Shown: piece after piece, positions 1-8,706 of the stretch
Layout: each line of letters begins with the position of its first letter
Position numbering within the stretch: the first letter of the stretch is position 1
Assembly (NCBI RefSeq): GCF_014650755.1
Contig: NZ_BMVO01000033.1
Span: forward strand, 1-46,357
DNA length: 46,357 nucleotides
Source of the DNA: Streptomyces chryseus
GTDB lineage: Bacteria > Actinomycetota > Actinomycetes > Streptomycetales > Streptomycetaceae
Direction of reading: 5' to 3'
Notes under the pieces: model-generated
The model's database searches: none
Seen by the model: only the letters and a program-made list of their open reading frames with translations
What the model was told of the DNA's origin: nothing
Translations under genes and position numbers: made by a program

Positions 1-53
1 CCGAACATCGACCGGCGTGTCACCCGACCCGGCGAACGTTCGTGGCCAACGCA

Positions 54-515
54 CTAGCCGTACATCCGCCGCATCGCGAAGTCGACCATCTGCTCCACGG
101 CCTTCGCGTCGAACACCATCCGGTGCTCGCCCTCCATGTCGAGGACGAAGCCGTACCCGGTCGGCAGCAGATCGATCACCTCCGCCCCTGTGATCACGAA
201 GTACTTGGACTCCTTGCCCGCGTACTTCCGCAGCTCCTTCAGCGAGGTGAACATCGGGATCACCGGCTGCTGGGTGTTGTGCAGCGCGAGGAATCCCGGA
301 TTGTCGCCGCGCGGGCAGTAGACCTTCGACGTGGCGAAGATCTGCTGGAAGTCCTCCGCGGACAGCGATCCGGTGGTGAAGGCGCGCACCGCGTCGGCGA
401 GCGAGGGCGGCGACGGCTCCGGGTAGAGCGGCTGCTCCGCGTAGCCGCCCTGGGGCGGGGGCTGCGGCGGCGCGTACTGCTGCTGTCCACCCTGGTTCTG
501 GTCGTAGCCGTACAT
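54..515 (-). CDS. SseB-family protein
   Basis: The 153-residue product has a Pro/Gln/Tyr-rich N-terminus (about residues 1-40) followed by one SseB N-terminal-type domain (about 45-150). That domain is recognisable by the conserved core with VYCPRGD near residue 66, a central PMFTSLKELRKYAG segment and a C-terminal D(A/G)KAVEQ helix. Actinobacterial SseB-like proteins of this size are common, but their role is not firmly established. The low-complexity head could mediate protein contacts. It is transcribed away from the acyl-CoA dehydrogenase gene, with about 134 bp between the two starts. Domain identity is seen by pattern; the function is unknown. Confidence 0.85.
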   Translation of the reverse strand: MYGYDQNQGGQQQYAPPQPPPQGGYAEQPLYPEPSPPSLADAVRAFTTGSLSAEDFQQIFATSKVYCPRGDNPGFLALHNTQQPVIPMFTSLKELRKYAGKESKYFVITGAEVIDLLPTGYGFVLDMEGEHRMVFDAKAVEQMVDFAMRRMYG

Positions 516-563
516 GCGCGCAAGCGTACTCAGTCACACATCCCCGTTAGGGGTTGCGCCTTA

Positions 564-599
564 TTACTGACGGGTAGCATCATCGTAGCTACTGAGTAG
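564..599. promoter_or_regulatory. candidate operator pair upstream of the fadE5-like gene
   Basis: The divergent gap between the SseB-like gene and the acyl-CoA dehydrogenase gene holds two related elements. TTACTGACGGGTAG lies at 564-577 and the small palindrome CTACTGAGTAG at 589-599, with the 8-bp palindrome GTAGCTAC (585-592) between them. Both share a TACTGA...GTAG core. This arrangement suits a dimeric regulator of fatty-acid genes, but no specific regulator can be assigned from sequence alone. Confidence 0.35.
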
Positions 600-649
600 T
601 AGTAGATGTACGAGGAACCTGCCTCCCGATCCTTAACGGAGCCGTTGCC

Positions 650-2476
650 ATGGGTCACTACAAGTCGAACCTCCGCGACATCGAGTTCAACCTCTTCGAG
701 GTCCTCGGCCGCGACAAGCTGTACGGCACCGGCCCGTTCGCGGAGATGGACGTCGAGACCGCCAAGAGCATCCTCGACGAGATCGCCCGCCTCGCGGAGA
801 ACGACCTCGCCGCCTCCTTCGAGGACGCCGACCGCAACCCGCCGGTCTTCGACCCGGCCACCAACACCGCCCCCGTACCCGCGTCCTTCAAGAAGAGCTA
901 CCAGGCCTTCATGGACAGCGAGTACTGGCGCCTGGGCCTCCCCGAGGAGATCGGCGGCACCACCTCGCCCCGCTCCCTGATCTGGGCGTACGCGGAGCTG
1001 CTGCTCGGCGCCAACCCGGCGGTCTGGATGTACTCCTCCGGCCCCGCCTTCGCCGGCGTGCTGTACGAGGAGGGCAACGAGGCCCAGAAGAAGATCGCGC
1101 AGATCGCCGTCGACAAGCAGTGGGGCTCGACGATGGTCCTCACCGAGCCGGACGCCGGCTCGGACGTCGGGGCGGGCCGCACGAAGGCGGTCCAGCAGGA
1201 GGACGGCTCCTGGCACATCGAGGGCGTCAAGCGCTTCATCACGTCCGGCGAGCACGACATGTCGGAGAACATCCTCCACTACGTGCTGGCCCGCCCCGAG
1301 GGCGCCGGCCCCGGCACCAAGGGCCTGTCGCTCTTCCTCGTCCCGAAGTACGACTTCGACTGGGAGACCGGCGAGCTGGGCGAGCGCAACGGCGTCTACG
1401 CCACGAACGTCGAGCACAAGATGGGCCTCAAGGCGTCCAACACCTGCGAGATGACGTTCGGCGACCAGCACCCCGCCAAGGGCTGGCTCATCGGCGACAA
1501 GCACGACGGCATCCGCCAGATGTTCATGATCATCGAGTTCGCCCGGATGATGGTCGGCACGAAGGCCATCGCCACCCTCTCCACGGGCTACCTGAACGCC
1601 CTGGAGTACGCCAAGGAGCGCGTCCAGGGTCCCGACCTGGCGAACTTCATGGACAAGACCGCGCCCAAGGTCACCATCACGCACCACCCCGACGTCCGCC
1701 GCTCGCTCATGACGCAGAAGGCGTACGCCGAGGGCATGCGCGCCCTGGTCCTGCACACCGCGTCCGTCCAGGACGAGATCACGGCCAAGGAGGCCGCGGG
1801 CGAGGACACCAAGGCGCTCGTCGCCATGAACGACCTGCTCCTGCCGATCGTCAAGGGCTACGGCTCCGAGAAGTCCTACGAGCAGCTCGCCCAGTCGCTC
1901 CAGACGTTCGGCGGCTCCGGGTACCTCCAGGAGTACCCGATCGAGCAGTACATCCGCGACGCGAAGATCGACACCCTCTACGAGGGCACGACCGCCATCC
2001 AGGGCCAGGACTACTTCTTCCGGAAGATCGTCCGCAACCAGGGCGCCGCGCTGAACTCGCTCGCCGAGGACATCAAGAAGTTCCTCGCGGTCGGCACCGG
2101 CGGCGAGGACCTCGCCGCGGCCCGCGACCACCTCGCCAAGGCGGCCGTGGACCTGGAGGCCATCGTCGGCACCATGCTGACCGACCTCGCGGGCACCGAG
2201 CAGGACGTCAAGTCCATCTACAAGGTCGGCCTGAACACCACCCGCCTGCTGATGGCCTCCGGTGACGTCGTCGTCGGCTACCTCCTGCTGCGCGGCGCGG
2301 CCGTGGCCGCCGAGAAGCTGCCGACCGCCTCCCCGAAGGACGTCCCGTTCTACACGGGCAAGATCGCGGCGGCGAAGTTCTTCGCCGCGAACGTCCTGCC
2401 GGGCGTCGGCGTCGAGCGCGCCCTGGCCGAGTCCGTCGACCAGTCCCTGATGGAGCTGGACGAGGCGGCCTTCTAG
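650..2476 (+). CDS. acyl-CoA dehydrogenase, FadE5-like
   Basis: This 608-residue enzyme should oxidise acyl-CoA to trans-2-enoyl-CoA with FAD, the first step of beta-oxidation, in the cytosol. It begins MGHYKSNLRDIEFNLFEVLG, very like the actinobacterial FadE5 group. The length (about 610 residues rather than the usual 380) matches that group, which carries an extra C-terminal helical region. Visible landmarks are the FAD/substrate loop TEPDAGSDVG near residue 163, the GSGYLQEYPIEQ segment near 422, and DTLYEGTTAIQGQDY near 444, where the glutamate is the expected catalytic base. The ATG start follows an AACGGAG ribosome-binding site. A strong hairpin terminator follows the gene. Confidence 0.93.
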   Translation: MGHYKSNLRDIEFNLFEVLGRDKLYGTGPFAEMDVETAKSILDEIARLAENDLAASFEDADRNPPVFDPATNTAPVPASFKKSYQAFMDSEYWRLGLPEEIGGTTSPRSLIWAYAELLLGANPAVWMYSSGPAFAGVLYEEGNEAQKKIAQIAVDKQWGSTMVLTEPDAGSDVGAGRTKAVQQEDGSWHIEGVKRFITSGEHDMSENILHYVLARPEGAGPGTKGLSLFLVPKYDFDWETGELGERNGVYATNVEHKMGLKASNTCEMTFGDQHPAKGWLIGDKHDGIRQMFMIIEFARMMVGTKAIATLSTGYLNALEYAKERVQGPDLANFMDKTAPKVTITHHPDVRRSLMTQKAYAEGMRALVLHTASVQDEITAKEAAGEDTKALVAMNDLLLPIVKGYGSEKSYEQLAQSLQTFGGSGYLQEYPIEQYIRDAKIDTLYEGTTAIQGQDYFFRKIVRNQGAALNSLAEDIKKFLAVGTGGEDLAAARDHLAKAAVDLEAIVGTMLTDLAGTEQDVKSIYKVGLNTTRLLMASGDVVVGYLLLRGAAVAAEKLPTASPKDVPFYTGKIAAAKFFAANVLPGVGVERALAESVDQSLMELDEAAF

Positions 2477-2499
2477 TCCACTGCGGAAACCCTCTGGCC

Positions 2500-2538
2500 A
2501 CGGGCCGGGCCCTCCCTCCGGGGACGGACCCGGCCCGT
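2500..2538 (+). terminator. rho-independent-type hairpin after the acyl-CoA dehydrogenase gene
   Basis: ACGGGCCGGG (2500-2509) and CCCGGCCCGT (2529-2538) form a perfect 10-bp stem 24 bp after the stop codon. There is no U-tract, as is usual in Streptomyces terminators. Confidence 0.7.
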
Positions 2539-2567
2539 TGTCAGTGACCCGTGCGACTCTGGTGGGC

Positions 2568-3281
2568 ATGAGTTCCATGGAATCCCGCAGGGGTGGTTAT
2601 TCCGTCCCGGCCGGCCGGCCGTACGCGCTCAGTGAGCTGCGCGGAAAGCTCGGCTCGGTGGGCGACCAGATCGGCGACCTGTACGACGGCTCCCACCCGC
2701 TCGAGTACGAGCCGATCGCCGACACCCTCTACGTCGCCTTCAAGACGGCCGCCGACCTCGCCCCCGTCAAGAGCTACACCGGCTGCGAGGTGCACCCCAA
2801 CGGAGCCATCGACCCCGAGGCCCCCGCCGGCTGGGGCCGCTGCCTGCTGTGCAACGACCGCCGCCGGCGTGGCGAGCGCGGCGTCCCCGCCCCGGCCGAG
2901 CAGCGCCGCCTCGGATACCCCGTCCCGGACCCGCCGTACACCCTGGACGTGCTCAAGGCGTACGTCCAGCAGGTCAACGACCGTGCCTTCGCCGTCACCG
3001 TCTCCTCCCCCGGCGAGGAGTTCGTGGAGATCGCGGACACCCTGCACCGCGCTTTCATCGTGGCCCGCGAGCTGTCCCGGCCGCGCAACGCGTCGGGCTG
3101 CTCCGAGCACCCCGGCTCGCCCATCGACCCGACCGCGCCGCCCGGCGAGGGCTGCCTGTTCTGCGTGGGCCGGCGCCGGCAGCGCCAGCGGCCGCCGGGC
3201 GCTCCGCAGATGCTGCCCCAGGTGCGCCGCGGCGAGCGCCGCACGATACAACGGCGGTTCGAGCGGCCCCCGGGCCTCTGA
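2568..3281 (+). CDS. hypothetical protein with two C-x2-H...C-x2-C modules
   Basis: The protein has 237 residues from ATG 2568; ATG 2577 is an alternative start. It is built as an internal duplication. Each half has a helical stretch ending in IADTL(Y/H)xAF, then an IDPxAP segment and a Cys/His set: C73-x2-H76-x15-C92-x2-C95 in the first half, and C178-x2-H181-x14-C196-x2-C199 in the second. Each set is followed by a basic RRR patch. The spacing suggests two structural zinc sites. The basic C-terminus (about 200-237) could bind nucleic acid or an acidic partner. I do not recognise a named family. It lies just upstream of, and on the same strand as, the M18 aminopeptidase gene. Confidence 0.8.
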   Translation: MSSMESRRGGYSVPAGRPYALSELRGKLGSVGDQIGDLYDGSHPLEYEPIADTLYVAFKTAADLAPVKSYTGCEVHPNGAIDPEAPAGWGRCLLCNDRRRRGERGVPAPAEQRRLGYPVPDPPYTLDVLKAYVQQVNDRAFAVTVSSPGEEFVEIADTLHRAFIVARELSRPRNASGCSEHPGSPIDPTAPPGEGCLFCVGRRRQRQRPPGAPQMLPQVRRGERRTIQRRFERPPGL

Positions 3282-3327
3282 GGAAGGCCCTGGGGCCCGG
3301 AGGTTAACCCTCGTTATGGTGAACCCC

Positions 3328-4623
3328 ATGCGCGCACCCCTCCGCTTCGACCGCGGCCACACAGACGACCTGATGTCCTTCCTGGCGGCCAGTCCGTCGC
3401 CGTACCACGCGGTGGCGAACGCCGCCGAGCGCTTGGACAAGGCCGGGTTCCGGCAGGTCGCGGAGACCGACGCCTGGGACGCGACCTCCGGGGGCAAGTA
3501 CGTGCTGCGCGGCGGGGCGATCGTCGCCTGGTACGTACCCGAGGGCGCGCAGGCGAGCACCCCCTTCCGCATCGTCGGCGGCCACACCGACTCCCCCCAC
3601 CTGCACGTGAAGCCGCTCCCTGACATGGGCGCACAGGGCTGGCGCCAGATCGCCGTCGAGATCTACGGCGGGACGCTCCTCAACACCTGGCTCGACCGCG
3701 ACCTCGGCATCGCCGGCCGGCTGACCCTGCGCGACGGCACCCACCGCCTCGTCAACATCGACCGGGCGCTCCTGCGGGTGCCGCAGCTCGCCGTGCACCT
3801 GGACCGGTCGGTCAACACCGACGGGCTCAAGCTCGACAAGCAGCGGCACATGCAGCCCATCTGGGGCCAGGGCGACGTCCACGAGGGGGACCTCATCCGG
3901 TTCCTCGAAGAGGAAGAGGGCCTGACCCCGGGCCAGGTCACGGGCTGGGACCTGATGGCCCACAGCATCGACCCGCCCGCCTACCTCGGCCGCGACCGCG
4001 AACTGGTGGCCGGGCCGCGCATGGACAACCTGATCTCCGTGCACGCGGGCGTCGCGGCACTGGCCGCCGTCAGCACCGCCGAGGAACCCCTCCCGTACAT
4101 CCCGGTGCTCGCCGCCTTCGACCACGAGGAGAACGGCTCGCAGTCCGACACCGGCGCCGACGGACCCCTCCTCGGCAACGTCCTGGAACGCTCGGTGTTC
4201 GCCCGCGGCGGCAGCTTCGACGACCGGTCACGCGCCTTCGCCGGCACGATCTGCCTGTCCTCCGACACCGGGCACGCCGTCCACCCCAACTACGCCGAAC
4301 GCCACGACCCGACGCACCAGCCCCGCGCCAACGGCGGACCGATCCTCAAGGTCAACGTCAACATGCGGTACGCGACGGACGGCAGCGGCCAGGCCGTCTT
4401 CGCGGCGGCCTGCGAGAAGGCGGGCGTGCCGTGGCAGGTCTTCGTGTCGAACAACTCCATGCCGTGCGGGACGACGATCGGCCCCATCACCGCCGCCCGG
4501 CACGGCATCCGGACCGTCGACATCGGCGTCGCCATCCTGTCGATGCACAGCGCGCGCGAGCTGTGCGGCGCGGACGACCCGTATCTGCTCGCCAACGCCA
4601 TGACCGCGTTCCTGGAAGGCTGA
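3328..4623 (+). CDS. M18-family aminopeptidase (ApeB-like)
   Basis: This cytosolic metallo-aminopeptidase should remove N-terminal residues, typically acidic ones, from peptides. It has 431 residues from ATG 3328; an in-frame ATG at 3316 would add four. The M18 dinuclear metal site can be followed along the chain: HTDSPHL near residue 88, MDN near 232, the catalytic pair in DHEENGS near 268, DTGHAVH near 312 and a late SMHSARE histidine near 407. The length and the motif order are those of the intact family. The start lies about 45 bp after the preceding gene, so co-transcription is likely. Confidence 0.93.
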   Translation: MRAPLRFDRGHTDDLMSFLAASPSPYHAVANAAERLDKAGFRQVAETDAWDATSGGKYVLRGGAIVAWYVPEGAQASTPFRIVGGHTDSPHLHVKPLPDMGAQGWRQIAVEIYGGTLLNTWLDRDLGIAGRLTLRDGTHRLVNIDRALLRVPQLAVHLDRSVNTDGLKLDKQRHMQPIWGQGDVHEGDLIRFLEEEEGLTPGQVTGWDLMAHSIDPPAYLGRDRELVAGPRMDNLISVHAGVAALAAVSTAEEPLPYIPVLAAFDHEENGSQSDTGADGPLLGNVLERSVFARGGSFDDRSRAFAGTICLSSDTGHAVHPNYAERHDPTHQPRANGGPILKVNVNMRYATDGSGQAVFAAACEKAGVPWQVFVSNNSMPCGTTIGPITAARHGIRTVDIGVAILSMHSARELCGADDPYLLANAMTAFLEG

Positions 4624-4729
4624 CCCCCGGAATCCCGAACGCCGCTCACAGGCTTGTCCGTTGAAGGGCCGGGTACGCGAAGGACGTACACCGGCCCGGA
4701 ACCGCCGGGCCCACAGGGAGGCGGAACTC

Positions 4730-4957
4730 ATGGGACTGGGAGGATTCATTCTCCTCATCGCGGGCGGAGCGATACTCGCCTTCGCCACCGACTGGGAGAT
4801 GGAGAGCGTCAACCTGACCCTCGTCGGGGTCATCATGATGCTCGTCGGAATCATCGGGGTCGCGGTCTACGCCAGCGTCGCCAGGCGCCGTCGCATGGTC
4901 GTGCCCCCCACCACCACGGTCGTCGCCGACGACCAGCACCACCACCACAACCCCTGA
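4730..4957 (+). CDS. small two-helix membrane protein (DUF6458-like)
   Basis: This 75-residue protein has two hydrophobic segments (about residues 2-19 and 27-49) separated by DWEMESVNL. A basic ARRRR stop-transfer stretch follows, then a Thr/Val/His-rich tail ending in four histidines. It resembles the short actinobacterial DUF6458 membrane proteins, whose role is unknown. The start is chosen because GGAGGCGG precedes ATG 4730 at good spacing; the longer in-frame extension upstream has no such site. Confidence 0.8.
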   Translation: MGLGGFILLIAGGAILAFATDWEMESVNLTLVGVIMMLVGIIGVAVYASVARRRRMVVPPTTTVVADDQHHHHNP

Positions 4958-5009
4958 CGCCCGGCGGCGCCGTCCGCGCGCGCCGGGCCCCCGGGACCGT
5001 CGGCGCCGG

Positions 5010-6785
5010 TCAGTCGTCCATACCGGCGAGCACGAGCGGCAGCCGGGGCGTTCCGTCCGCCGTCACGCGGACGGGGACGCCCCAGTCCTGCTGGTGGACG
5101 TGGCACGCCGGGTACTCGTTCGCCGGGTCGTCGTCGCACGAGGCGGCCATCGCGGACACGTGCAGCACGCCCTCGGTGACCTCCGGATTCAGCTCCAGGT
5201 CGCGGCCCAGATCCGTCCCGGCCCCCTCACCGCCGCTCAGCAGCTCGGGCGGGGTCGACGACACGAGCAGCCGCGTCGAGGGCCCGTACCGCGTGTCCAG
5301 CTTCTGACCGCGCGGCGCCTCGAAGACGACGTCCAACCGCAGCCTGCCCGGCGCCACTTCGGTCGCCGCGCGCTGCGTCCGGTGCGCGACCGCCTCGACG
5401 CGCACCGCCTCCTCGGGCAGCCGCAGCCGGGTCAGCCGGTGCCGGGCGGACTCCACGACGACGATGTCGTCCCCCACGAGCACGGCGTCGCTGGGCTCCC
5501 GCAGGTCCGTCGCGAGCGTGGTCACTTCCCCGCTCGCCGGGTCGTAGCGCCGCAAGGCGTGGTTGTACGTGTCGCTGACCGCGACCGAGCCGTCGGGCAG
5601 CGCCGTCACCCCGAGCGGGTGCTGGAGCAGCGCCTGCCCCGCCGCGCCGTCCCGGTGCCCGAAGTCGAACAGCCCGGTCCCGACGGCGGTGTGCACGACC
5701 AGGTCGCTGTCGACGTACCGCAGCGCGCTCGTCTCCGAGTCCGCCACCCACAGCCGGTCGCCGTCCGCCGCGAGCCCCGACGGCTGTGCGAACCACGCCT
5801 CGGCGGCGGGCCCGTCCACCAGCCCCTCGTTGGTCGTCCCGGCCGCCACCCGCACGGTCCCCTCCTCGGGGTCGTACGTCCACAGCTGGTGCACGCCGGC
5901 CATGGCGATCCACACCTTGCCCCGCCACCACGCCACGTCCCACGGCGAGGACAGGTCGACGTCCCGCGCGGGCCCGGAGGTGGGCGAGCCCTGCCACCAC
6001 TGCTTGCCGGTACCGGCGACGACCTCGATCGCGCCCGTGGCCGGGTCGTACGTGCGCAGCTGGTGATGGACGGTGTCGGCGATCACGACCCGCCCGTCCG
6101 GCAGCAGCGCGAGTCCCTGGGGCTCCTTGAACTCCCCGGCACCGCCGATCCGCCGTACGACGGTCTCGCCGTCCGCCTCCAGCTCGACGAGCTGGTGCCG
6201 GGTGGTGTCCGAGACGAGGTAGTTCCCGCTGCCGGGCAGCAGCAGCGCCTTCCCGGGGAAGCGCAGATCGCTCGCCACCGGCTCGGGCGCGACGTACGGG
6301 CCGTCCCCGCGCCGCAGCGTCCCCTTCGCCGCGTGGACGGCCTCCAGCTCCTCGACGAGCTTCTCGATGGCGTGCGCGTGCCCCTCACCGGCGTGCTGGG
6401 CGACGACGTACCCCTCGGGGTCGATCACCACGAGCGTCGGCCAGGCGCGTACGGCGTACTGCTTCCAGGTCGCGAGCTCGGGGTCGTCGAGCACCGGGTG
6501 ATGCACGCCGTACCGCTCGACGGCGTCCACGACGGCCTGATGCTCGGCCTCGTGCACGAACTTCGGTGAGTGGACCCCGATGGTCACCACCGTGTCCCGG
6601 TGCTTCTCCTCCAGCTCCCGCAGCTCATCCAGGACATGAAGGCAGTTAACGCAACAAAAGGTCCAAAAATCGACAATGACGACGCGGCCCCTGAGGTCCG
6701 CCAGACTCAGGTCCTTGCCGCCTGTGTTGAGCCAGCCGCCCTTGCCGATGAGCTCGGGGGCCCGAACGCGCGCACGTGAAGACAT
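5010..6785 (-). CDS. NHL-repeat thioredoxin-family protein
   Basis: The 591-residue product starts at ATG 6785 (MSSRARVRAPEL). The N-terminal third is a thioredoxin-like/redoxin domain with the active-site run FWTFCCVNCLHVL near residue 40, so a CxxC disulphide/thiol centre is present. The remainder is a beta-propeller of NHL-type repeats, seen as recurring GLALLPDGRVVIADTVHHQL-like blocks with paired aspartates. The arrangement matches the bacterial relatives of eukaryotic NHLRC2. No signal peptide is visible, so a cytosolic redox role is likely. The gene faces the small DUF6458-like gene tail to tail. Confidence 0.9.
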   Translation of the reverse strand: MSSRARVRAPELIGKGGWLNTGGKDLSLADLRGRVVIVDFWTFCCVNCLHVLDELRELEEKHRDTVVTIGVHSPKFVHEAEHQAVVDAVERYGVHHPVLDDPELATWKQYAVRAWPTLVVIDPEGYVVAQHAGEGHAHAIEKLVEELEAVHAAKGTLRRGDGPYVAPEPVASDLRFPGKALLLPGSGNYLVSDTTRHQLVELEADGETVVRRIGGAGEFKEPQGLALLPDGRVVIADTVHHQLRTYDPATGAIEVVAGTGKQWWQGSPTSGPARDVDLSSPWDVAWWRGKVWIAMAGVHQLWTYDPEEGTVRVAAGTTNEGLVDGPAAEAWFAQPSGLAADGDRLWVADSETSALRYVDSDLVVHTAVGTGLFDFGHRDGAAGQALLQHPLGVTALPDGSVAVSDTYNHALRRYDPASGEVTTLATDLREPSDAVLVGDDIVVVESARHRLTRLRLPEEAVRVEAVAHRTQRAATEVAPGRLRLDVVFEAPRGQKLDTRYGPSTRLLVSSTPPELLSGGEGAGTDLGRDLELNPEVTEGVLHVSAMAASCDDDPANEYPACHVHQQDWGVPVRVTADGTPRLPLVLAGMDD

Positions 6786-6860
6786 ACCTCCATCCAACCG
6801 CATGCACGGGACAGGCATTCCGCCCCGCGACGTGTTGTACGCGACCCGGCTTCCGGCGCC

Positions 6861-7646
6861 CTACCGCAGCCGGCGGTCCTTCAGGGCCGGGAACTGGTCG
6901 CGCGTGGTCGTCACCTTCGCCGGGTCGAGGTCCACCACCAGCACCTCCTCGGCCGGGCCCGCCTCGGCCAGTACCTCGCCCCAGGGGTCGACGACGATGC
7001 TGTGCCCCGCCTGCTCCACCCCCGCGTGCGTGCCGGCCGTGCCGCAGGCCAGGACGTACGCCTGGTTCTCGACCGCGCGGGCGCGGGCCAGCAGCGTCCA
7101 GTGCTCGCGGCGCCTGGCGGGCCAGCCGGCCGGGACGACGAACGCCTGCGCGCCGGCGTCGACGAGGCCGCGGAAGAGTTCGGGGAAGCGCAGGTCGTAA
7201 CAGGTGCCCAGGCCGAAGGTGAGACCCGCGGCCGTCACCGTGACCAGTTCCTCGCCCGCGCCCATCATGACGGCCTCGCCCTTGTCGAAGCCGAAGCGGT
7301 GGATCTTCCGGTACGCGCGCACGAGCTCGCCGGCGGGGGAGAGGACGAGGGAGGTGTTGTAGAGGGGCCCCTCCGGGTCGCGCTCGACGATCGACCCGGC
7401 GTGCAGCCACACGCCCGCGTCGGCCGCCGCCTTGGCCATCGCCTCGTACGTCGGCCCCTCCAGCGGCTCCGCCTCGTCGGCGAAGGACTCGTACGCGAAG
7501 GCGCCGGTCGGCCACAGCTCGGGCAGGACCACGAGGTCGGCGCCGTACCGCTCGCGTTGCTCGCGGACGAGGGAGGCGACGCGCTGCCGGCGGGATTCGA
7601 CCGGTTCGTCCGGGTCTACTGCGATCTGGATGAGGGAGGCGCGCAC
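6861..7646 (-). CDS. carbon-nitrogen hydrolase (nitrilase superfamily)
   Basis: The 261-residue protein has the complete Glu-Lys-Cys triad of the family: the glutamate in VVLPELWPTG near residue 43, the lysine in YRKIHRFGFDKGE near 115 and the cysteine in GTCYDLRFPELFR near 150. The nucleophile elbow and the length match omega-amidase or YafV-type small amidases, so deamidation of a small substrate is plausible; the actual substrate cannot be read from sequence. The start is a GTG at 7646 (MRASLIQIAVDP). It lies upstream of the thioredoxin/NHL gene on the same strand with a short gap, so the two may be co-transcribed. Confidence 0.9.
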   Translation of the reverse strand: MRASLIQIAVDPDEPVESRRQRVASLVREQRERYGADLVVLPELWPTGAFAYESFADEAEPLEGPTYEAMAKAAADAGVWLHAGSIVERDPEGPLYNTSLVLSPAGELVRAYRKIHRFGFDKGEAVMMGAGEELVTVTAAGLTFGLGTCYDLRFPELFRGLVDAGAQAFVVPAGWPARRREHWTLLARARAVENQAYVLACGTAGTHAGVEQAGHSIVVDPWGEVLAEAGPAEEVLVVDLDPAKVTTTRDQFPALKDRRLR

Positions 7647-7847
7647 ACTACCACCGTCCTGGCATTCGAGCCGTCAACACGGGCCTACGATCGTCACACC
7701 AAAGCACTGCCAGGGTGCCACGGGGCAGCGTAACTTAGCGTGCGAGCCTCCCACGCAGTCCGGCACGCACCGTCAGTCCAGCCCGCCAGTCAGTCCCGTC
7801 AGACCAGCCAGCCCGCGCCACCGCCACTGAACCGCACGAGGGGTCCC

Positions 7848-8672
7848 GTGACCGTCCATCCCAGCCTCCAGACATACGCCGAAGCCTGGACCCACTCCAT
7901 CGAAGCGATATCCGAGCTGGTGACACCGCTCGTCGAGGGGGAGTGGAACCGCCGTACGCCGTGCCCGGGCTGGTCGGTGCGCGACATCGTCTCCCACCTC
8001 ATCGGCATGGAGTGCGAGATGCTCGGCGATCCGCGGCCGATCCACTCGCTGCCGCGCGATCTGTACCACGTCACCTCGGAGTTCGCCCGGTACATGGAGA
8101 TGCAGGTCGACGTACGGCGCCACCACACCGCGCCGGAGATGACCTCGGAGCTCGAGTACACGATCATCCGCCGCCAGCGTCAGCTCCGCAACGAGACCCG
8201 CTCCCCCGACACGATGGTCCGCGCCCCGCTCGGCGCCGAGCAGACCCTGGAACTAGCGCTGCGGATGCGGGCCTTCGACACCTGGGTGCACGAGCAGGAC
8301 CTCCGTACGACGTTCGGGCGCCCCGGCAACCTCGACTCGCCCGGCGCGCTCGTCACCCGCGACGTCCTCGTCCAGGGCCTGCCGAAGGTCGTCGCGAAGG
8401 AGGCGGGCGCGCCCGCCAACTCGGCGGTCGTCTTCGACGTGCACGGCCCGGTCGAGTTCATGCGCACGGTCCGGGTGGACGCGGACGGCCGGGGGACGGT
8501 CGACGGCACGCCGTCGCTGGGCCCGCTCGCGACGATCAGCCTGGACTGGGAGACGTACGTGCGGCTGGCCTGCGGCCGGGTCCGCCACGAGGCGGTCGCG
8601 GACCACGTCAAGGTCGACGGCGACCAGGCGTTGGCCGACGCGATCCTGCGGAACTTCGCGGTCACGCCGTAA
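7848..8672 (+). CDS. maleylpyruvate isomerase family, mycothiol-dependent type
   Basis: This 274-residue protein belongs to the DinB/MDMPI fold group. The N-terminal helical bundle includes VEGEWNRRTPCPGWSVRDIVSHLIGME (about residues 27-53), in which the W-x2-x-x-x-CPGW...H signature supplies the metal-binding histidine. Further along, ALRMRAFDTWVHEQDLR (about 138-154) provides the second HEQD metal motif. The C-terminal part resembles the SCP-like accessory domain. Relatives use mycothiol, the thiol of actinobacteria, in isomerisation or conjugation. The start is GTG 7848, after GAGGGG; the ORF extends upstream, but that part is low-complexity. Confidence 0.88.
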   Translation: MTVHPSLQTYAEAWTHSIEAISELVTPLVEGEWNRRTPCPGWSVRDIVSHLIGMECEMLGDPRPIHSLPRDLYHVTSEFARYMEMQVDVRRHHTAPEMTSELEYTIIRRQRQLRNETRSPDTMVRAPLGAEQTLELALRMRAFDTWVHEQDLRTTFGRPGNLDSPGALVTRDVLVQGLPKVVAKEAGAPANSAVVFDVHGPVEFMRTVRVDADGRGTVDGTPSLGPLATISLDWETYVRLACGRVRHEAVADHVKVDGDQALADAILRNFAVTP

Positions 8673-8706
8673 CGACGACCCGGCACGCCACCACGCCGAC
8701 GCCCCG

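Noticed and set aside
530..2578. 682-residue open frame antisense to the fadE5-like gene
   Set aside because: Its composition is Val/Leu/Arg/Gly-rich without motifs and it lies fully opposite a clearly recognised enzyme. Such shadows are expected at this GC content.
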